Source: Lineus longissimus (taxonomy: Eukaryota > Nemertea > Pilidiophora > Heteronemertea > Lineidae). From it: 64,000 nt of DNA. The position numbers and the translations under genes were made by a program. Where the stretch lies: contig NC_088318.1 in the NCBI RefSeq assembly GCF_910592395.1, forward strand, positions 12,336,349-12,400,348, in the 5' to 3' direction. Below the pieces are notes generated by a model, which worked only from the letters and a program-made list of their open reading frames with translations, was not told the DNA's origin and searched no databases. Below, in pieces: positions 57,891-64,000 of this stretch (the stretch's first letter is position 1; each line of letters opens with the position of its first letter).

Positions 57891-60800
57891 TGGAAACCAG
57901 TTTCCGTTTTAACAATGTTCAATATGCTCACATAAGCAAGTAACAAATCTTCAAAAGCACACTGCTGATATCTGTTTACAATTTTGATGCTATCACCGCC
58001 AAAACCCTTTCATCTTTTCTGTCATCTGTCAACAGGAAAAGAAGAAGGTTTTCAATCAAACATTGTTGAATCGAAGACGTTTCGAATGTTTGATGTCGTC
58101 TGGGGATCAACATTGCATTAGAACTAAAAGGGGTAGATGCTTTAAAGGAATAGGTGTTTTTCACTGGGTCATTCATACAGGCCAAATATATATTCAAAGG
58201 AGGTCATCACAAGATTCCATTAAAGACTTCTGTTATGGAACGAAACTAATATCCTATTCCAGGAAAATTGAGGTATCTCCATTTGACCAAGGAAGTTTTA
58301 TAGTTTTATAGCTTTATAGTTCTATAAAACTTTCTTGATTTGACACAAACACACTTGACTGGCACACATTGAACTGATATTTCTAGTTTTAGCATGTTTA
58401 GTAATAACTTACTGTTAACCGCCAGATTTTTGTGCCGTTAACATGTAAAGTGTCCAATGAAGTTTCATGATTTTTCATTTATGGGCTTTGGTGAAGTCAG
58501 GGTCCGGCTGGAAGCCATTTGTAAACATGTTGAATCAAACACCACTTTATCACACACCCATGTTGTCCCTTTAACCTAGTGGACCAACTTATCTCTCATG
58601 CCTAAACACCTTTTACATACTGCGTCAAGTAACTGTATATGTAAGAGCGGCTTTGGAAATACGAGGCGGGTACTGCTATTTTTAGCGAGTGGATGTTTTC
58701 AAAGGGGTCAGAACCCCCTCATCAACTCATGGCCTTTTCTCAACCCACTCGGCCAAGTAAGCCAATCCAGGGATGCTGTTTGTTACTTCACATTACTTTA
58801 TTTCAAATTTTTGTAAGCGTTTTATTTTTGGCGGACTTCCGCAAATTATCTAGATGCGCGGAAAATAAAAATCGCGAAAAAAAATGTTGGTTTGGGAGAA
58901 AAAAAAAATCAAAAATAAATAGGCGCAAACTAACATTTAGCAGTTGACAGTATTCAAAATCTCGCATTGTTGACAAAATGTGATTGACTCATATGACAGT
59001 AAACTCGCTATACTGTATCAGGGAGTAACAGGTATATGCGTGGGCTCTCGGCTTTACAAGATTTTACTCGAGATCAAGTGAGAATATGTGGGATGGGGGA
59101 ATTTACCAAAGAAGAGCTTGGTAGAGAAGCTAAGTTGCTTGTGTGCCCTGTACTTCAACAGGGATTAAATTTTTTGGTTTTATGGAAAACCCTGACTATT
59201 GAAGTAATGGGTCGTTGCGTATATTGAGATATTCTCTCAGTGTAACTGGTATTGCACTCTTGTAATTATCAAAGGGTAACGAGAATAAGGGTAACGAATG
59301 TTATAAGGTAACGAATGTAAAGGATTGGGAATCCCATGTTTATCATGTAAAACTATGTACAGCTCTAGTCAGTCTGTGAAAAGTCCATTAAAATCTGTTG
59401 TCAGCTTTGGGCAAAAGAGGGCACTGGTGTCCACGGAGTTAAAAGGATATTTTAGGAGAAAATGTAAATTGTTATTTATTGCCGGTAACGGAATTTAATG
59501 GATTTTGATTAGAAATCTAAATGATGTCTGATTTTACAAAATTGGACTTTTTCATGAAAATCTGTATAAATTGTAATATTGTTTCCCCTGCACTTATGTA
59601 GATTCTTGTGTTTTGTAAATATTTTGACACTTTCATTAATATTCAATTCGATTGAATTCAATAAAACTGTCCTGTACAATTCAAAAGTGATAAACTGAAT
59701 TCAGTTGAATTGAATTAAAATCCTATCACACCCAAAACCAAAAATGGACCCATTCAATATTACAAAATACTATTAACTTTTGTATGAGTCCATTTTTTAT
59801 GGGGTTGGTGAGATTGAAAGAATGGCAGGTTGGACAACACTCGTGCACAAATTAACTGTAAAGTGTCTATACATAGTCAGTGATATTTATTTTATTTTAT
59901 TTATTTTGTAAAGATACACCCAAGAATGCTTGTCGCAAAACTGTCGAAGGCTTTTTTTCCGAGGCTCGAAGTAACAGGTTTTAAAAAGTTATACAGTGAC
60001 CCAAAAAGGCATGAACAACCATATTTTCACCGCTTGTTGACCAAAAGCACTAGTTTCCAACTAATGGTGGTCAAGACATGAAATTGTACCATCATAAAGC
60101 ATTTTAAGATGTTCCCACTAATGGTGGTCATGCAAGACATGAAATGGTACCATTATAAGGCATATGTCAGGTTTCCAACTTATGGTCAGGATACAATATT
60201 CACACTTACGAGTAGAAAATAACCTTACATGTACATCCTAGTGCTTTGGTTCAAAATTAAGTTTACTGACAATATGCAAAGCATAAACCACCAGTCTTCA
60301 CGAGCGGGTCGCAACATTCACAGAATCCCAGGGTTGCATGATACGTCCGCTCTGATTGGTCATTCTCGTCTTTGGAGGGAGGGAGGGAGTCAGTATTGTG
60401 ATAAGATGAAAGAAAAATACTCGTCAACAAGTCTGATGGGGTGTGGGGAATTCAGAATATTTTTCGAATTTATCACATTTTTTTTTATCAAGTGAAGACG
60501 TACAAGTGGTTTTTTTCTCTGTAATCTCATGTTGCATAATGGTTGTAAATTTTCTCACGCAGTTTGCCCGAATGTTATTTATTGACCCACATTTGACAGG
60601 TGTGTACAAAATCTTCAAAAATATGATATGAAAACTGGATGATTTCGAAATATGATAAACTGTTTGTGGTGTTTAATTGAACCAAGTTGAAAGTGGTGCT
60701 AGGAATATGGTTCCTATAAAAGCGATTATTTTCCCTTTGTAAGGAAGAAAGTGGTTTTGGTTTGCCAAGAAATGAAGACATGAAAAGAGGCTTTTCTAGG

Positions 60801-61063
60801 CCACACTTGGTGTGGTGGCCCATGGTAGCGAACAGTGCTATTATCCTCCTGGCCACCTAAATATAACGCCCAAGTTGTCCCTTTAAGTCTTCAAGACATT
60901 TTCAGCAAGGCATCTTTAATCCATACTTGGTCAATATAAAAAAGAGGCTGGCTGTAGGTTAAATGGTCACTAAATCCTATTTTGAAAAGAAATTTGTTGA
61001 AATCGTGAAGTGGTGGCATCATTCCTACTATGTCAGCTAGGCTAGATGAAATTTCCCTTTTGC

Positions 61064-61123
61064 TGAGGTGGTAGAGTGATTGCCTTGTAAATTAGAGGTC
61101 TGGGGTTCAAACCCCAGCTTGAC
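61064..61123 (+). ncRNA. tRNA-derived SINE-like / tRNA pseudogene with Pol III boxes (unit 2)
   Basis: Exact duplicate of 53641-53700 within the second duplication unit: same A-box-like and B-box motifs and the same decayed anticodon stem. Confidence 0.55.
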
Positions 61124-61858
61124 CTTGGTGTTTTTCCTCCTATACTTCTCTAATTAAGTTTCAAGCCAATCATGAGAAGACAAAGACAACATTAATCCAT
61201 TGTATTCCCAAGTAGAAATTCCATTAATAAAAAGAGTAAGATTTCATATTGAACAGATCAGTACCCTCTGTGAATTTTGTATAGAAAAGTTCAGTCAACA
61301 TACAGGTCATTCTGTAAATTTGCATTGAAATGAACTTTGGATGACTCGCCTTCAGTAGAAAATGTATCAAAATTGAAAACACATCAAGACATTTGATTTG
61401 AATGCCCTGCGACCTTGAAATGGCATCACGACCTTGGATTAAATGAACCCGATCATGTCTTATTGGTTTAACGATCTTACATGGAGGTAAGGTCGACAGA
61501 ACATCATTTGGTTTGTTTCCGTTTTCAAAAGATACGTTCTCAAGTGAAAAGTCATGTCGCAGATGAGCCAAATTAAGGATTTTCCTCCAACGATTTTGCG
61601 TGTACAGGTAACCATTGTCGTTTCAATACAAGTTTGCTGTAAATCTGTTTATGAAACATTACACAATGTACGTCATTTGCCATTTTTTCATATTTTAAGC
61701 AGAAGAGGTCTCTGTAACTTTTTTGAGAAGTTCACCATGCCCTTCACGATGTCACAATGTCTTTGAAGATTTTGTCCGGCATTGGCCAATCTCAATACTG
61801 CTCCTTTATCTTCCTATGAAGTGATATCAAAAAGATATGAGTGAGCCGCCTTATATGA

Positions 61859-62023
61859 ATTAGTGGACACCTCTCTATTAAGGACAACCTCCCTATCAAG
61901 GACACAAGTTTTGGTCCAAAATTGGTTGCTTCCATTCAATTTGACCTCTCGAATCTGGACACCTCTCTATATAGGACAGTACATGTCAGTCCCGAGGGTG
62001 TCCTTAATAGGTAGGTTCTACTG
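61859..62023. mobile_element. Pogo/Tigger-like MITE, family C, copy in duplication unit 2
   Basis: Identical by eye to 54436-54600. It is present because of the 7,423-bp duplication and is not an independent insertion. Confidence 0.65.
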
Positions 62024-63709
62024 TATTGTTAAAGCGCTATATGAAATCCTTGATATAGCTGGAACGAATTGTATTTTCATTCTTAAAATGAGCAGAAGGC
62101 ACATGTATTAACATGGTAAAAGTAAGAGAGGTATTCTGAATTTTTATCAATTCTCTACTATTTGGATGGTTTTCTATCCAATTGGAGGTTATTTCATTCA
62201 GTTCGGATTGTATTTTTCCCAATTCACGAAAAGCGACTTGATTGTACTTTAATTGTTTTCAATGATTGTGTCTTGTCTGGAGTGAAGTTCACAAATTTCA
62301 TATTCAAATTCTTCTGTTTGAAATATCTCTGTATTGTTAGGGTAGATCATGTAAGTTGTCAGTCCGTTATCAGGGAAAGATCCAAATTCAAATTCTAAAT
62401 TTTTTGAAAACATTGTCATTTAAGGCGAACCTGCTACCTCGTTTGGAATTTTGTTGCGAAAAATTTACCGCAACGAGAATATTGCACTCATTTTGAATTT
62501 TTCACTGCATACTTTCTTCAGTCATGGCTAGTGTCTGGCTTTTTAACAAAAATTGGGAAGAATTCGATCACTGATGGGATGGGAATCAGTGAATGCAAGT
62601 TCAGTAGCCACAAAAGGCCAGATCTGGAGACGTACATTTTAAAGTGACTAAATTTATGCAAATTTTCATGTGCCATTTTTGACAGATTTCTCTCAGAGAT
62701 TTTTTGTGTTTTCTTTATAAACTGCAATGACGTGGGTTCCATACTTTGCAGTATTACGTTAGACTACAGCTGTATGTTCTCCCGGCCCTCTGGTGGGCAA
62801 ATTTGGCGTATGTGTGGCGGGGGTTGGTTGTTTTATGTGCTGGTACGAGGGTAGAGGAGGTGGAGATTGGGTTAGATTGCGTTTGACCCTGGCCTGTGAT
62901 AAGACACTCTGCCTAGCGATGCAAATTGGCTAATGCTCAAATTGCTTGTATCATTTAGCTTAAGATATGTAAGATCTAATTGGTTTAGGAAATCGGTTGA
63001 AAATAAGGATGATGTTTAATTTCATTCTAACTTGAACTCTATAACTCTACAAATACTACAGATAAAGTACAGTTATATGGGTTCAGGTTAAGAAGATGTG
63101 TAATATAGTTGCCCATTGATGACATAATTAAAGAAGACATCATGATATTGTATAATAATATAATGTCGCACGCACAAGAGGGCTGTATTTTGACCTTAAC
63201 TTTGAAACTCAATTTATAACTTCTCCGTCTGTAGGACTCGCCATGAGATCGCCTCAGATCGGGGGGCATGTATGTGATCATAGAATAATCATCAGTTGCA
63301 TCGTGGGATACCAAGTTACCACGGGCTTTGGTCTTCCCACATTTCTTCAAGGCATTGTTAAAAAATATATCAATACAGTGATAAGTATTGAACAAGGAAT
63401 GTTGTCAACAATATACTTTAGCTGTCTGTCCTATTGATAACAGTCAGGCTGAATTCAAGAATAGGGGTATTGAAATAAAGTATACTGAAAACATGGTAAC
63501 CCCTTCATTTTCGTGATTTTTGCAAGAGGGAGTACAATCGTGAAAATTTGGGACACAACATGTTTAACTCAATGGTTTTACAATTAGAAAATGCATCCGT
63601 TCGCGGAAAAATCTGAAATTGATGTTTTTGAAAACATATCGGACAGTTAAATTAAATGGGTTTACAGTATTATTAGCGTGTAGTGATTGACATCTGCCAG
63701 TGCAGCGCT

Positions 63710-63722
63710 AGGTCAAAGGTCA
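63710..63722 (+). promoter_or_regulatory. Perfect DR1 nuclear-receptor element (unit 2)
   Basis: Same 13-bp AGGTCAAAGGTCA as at 56287, carried by the duplication. Confidence 0.35.
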
Positions 63723-64000
63723 ATATGTGCTCAGGAGCTTTCCAGGGAGAGTAGACTGATGCTCCGACTACTGTGTGGGATCATACATGGTGTTGTTTGC
63801 CTCGCATAGCAGTTGAGCAGGCACCAGTTTGTATACCAAGAATGAAAATGAATAAAGACTAGTGTTTATTTATTCTTGGTTATACTGAATCCTGTTGTCA
63901 CATTCCATGCACTTTATAAACGCAGCTCGCTGTGGATTTTATCAGTTTTCTCGCATATTTGCTCGGGAACTTAGTCTCACAGTAACTTGAGCTTGACACT

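Larger units (their letters stand above)
51547..58969 (+). repeat. Direct duplication, unit 1 (7,423 bp)
   Basis: Sequence starting TTGACAAAATGTGATTGACT at 51547 recurs at 58970 and stays aligned at a constant offset of 7,423 bp to the window end. All translated frames I compared across the two copies are identical except one residue, caused by T at 55837 against C at 63260. The unit holds no recognised protein gene. It holds local repeats, a tRNA-like sequence, a family C MITE, a DR1 motif and, in its last third (56578-58969), MITEs of families A and B. Confidence 0.97.
56578..58969. other. Distal third of duplication unit 1, no recognised gene
   Basis: Only the unit 1 version is visible. 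It holds the family A and B MITEs. At about 58800-58955 an AT-rich stretch with GCGGAAAATAAAAATCGCG and TTGACAGTA resembles MITE sequence common in mollusc genomes and ends about 15 bp before the duplication breakpoint. Its short frames have no family signature. Confidence 0.5.
58970..64000 (+). repeat. Direct duplication, unit 2 (first 5,031 bp, cut by window edge)
   Basis: Copy of 51547-56577. The last bases of the window match 56520-56577 exactly. The sequence before the two copies differs, except for a short CATT..TGACAAAATG microhomology, so the left breakpoint is at 51547/58970. Whether the second unit is complete cannot be seen. Confidence 0.97.

Noticed and set aside
1-64000. CRISPR arrays, operons, rRNA genes, prophage or bacterial insertion sequences
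   Set aside because: Direct repeats lack regular unique spacers, and the gene structure is intron-containing and eukaryotic; nothing supports these.

Overview
The window looks like animal nuclear DNA, most likely from a marine lophotrochozoan such as a mollusc or brachiopod. It is AT-rich and intron-dominated, with GT-AG introns, AATAAA signals, many short DNA transposons and minisatellites, and no bacterial-style gene packing. The lophotrochozoan assignment is inference. It rests on a repeat bounded by a CTCAGCTGA hairpin on the left and a GGCCCTTGGGCC hairpin on the right (about 5270-8675), an arrangement I associate with bivalve-like genomes.

The one clearly recognisable gene is an ataxin-1 (ATXN1) orthologue on the + strand. 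It has two coding exons, 13278-14816 and 47811-48650, separated by a phase-0 intron of 32,994 bp that cuts the AXH domain in the middle. The protein is about 792 residues. It keeps the self-association segment, a complete AXH domain and the C-terminal basic RRWSAP motif (NLS, 14-3-3 and splicing-factor binding in vertebrates). It has no polyglutamine tract and carries a lineage-specific GSP-octapeptide and GNHGS repeat tail.

Layout: 1-13242 is upstream, probably 5' intron, DNA. It holds a hairpin MITE, a Helitron-like candidate, a possible two-exon 60-aa gene inside that candidate (5766-6551), and a PIF/Harbinger-like element with a second Harbinger-like element nested in it. 13243-14816 is the large ATXN1 exon. 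14817-47810 is the giant intron, filled with at least eight separate minisatellite or tandem-duplication blocks and dispersed MITEs. 47811-48650 is the last coding exon, followed by 3' UTR or flank. 51547-64000 is a near-identical direct duplication with a 7,423-bp offset; the second copy runs off the window edge. Each copy holds a tRNA-derived, SINE-like Pol III sequence, a pogo/Tigger-like MITE and a perfect DR1 nuclear-receptor site.

Most other open frames are short, lack family signatures and are treated as chance or repeat-derived. Everything was read by eye; no search or alignment was run.
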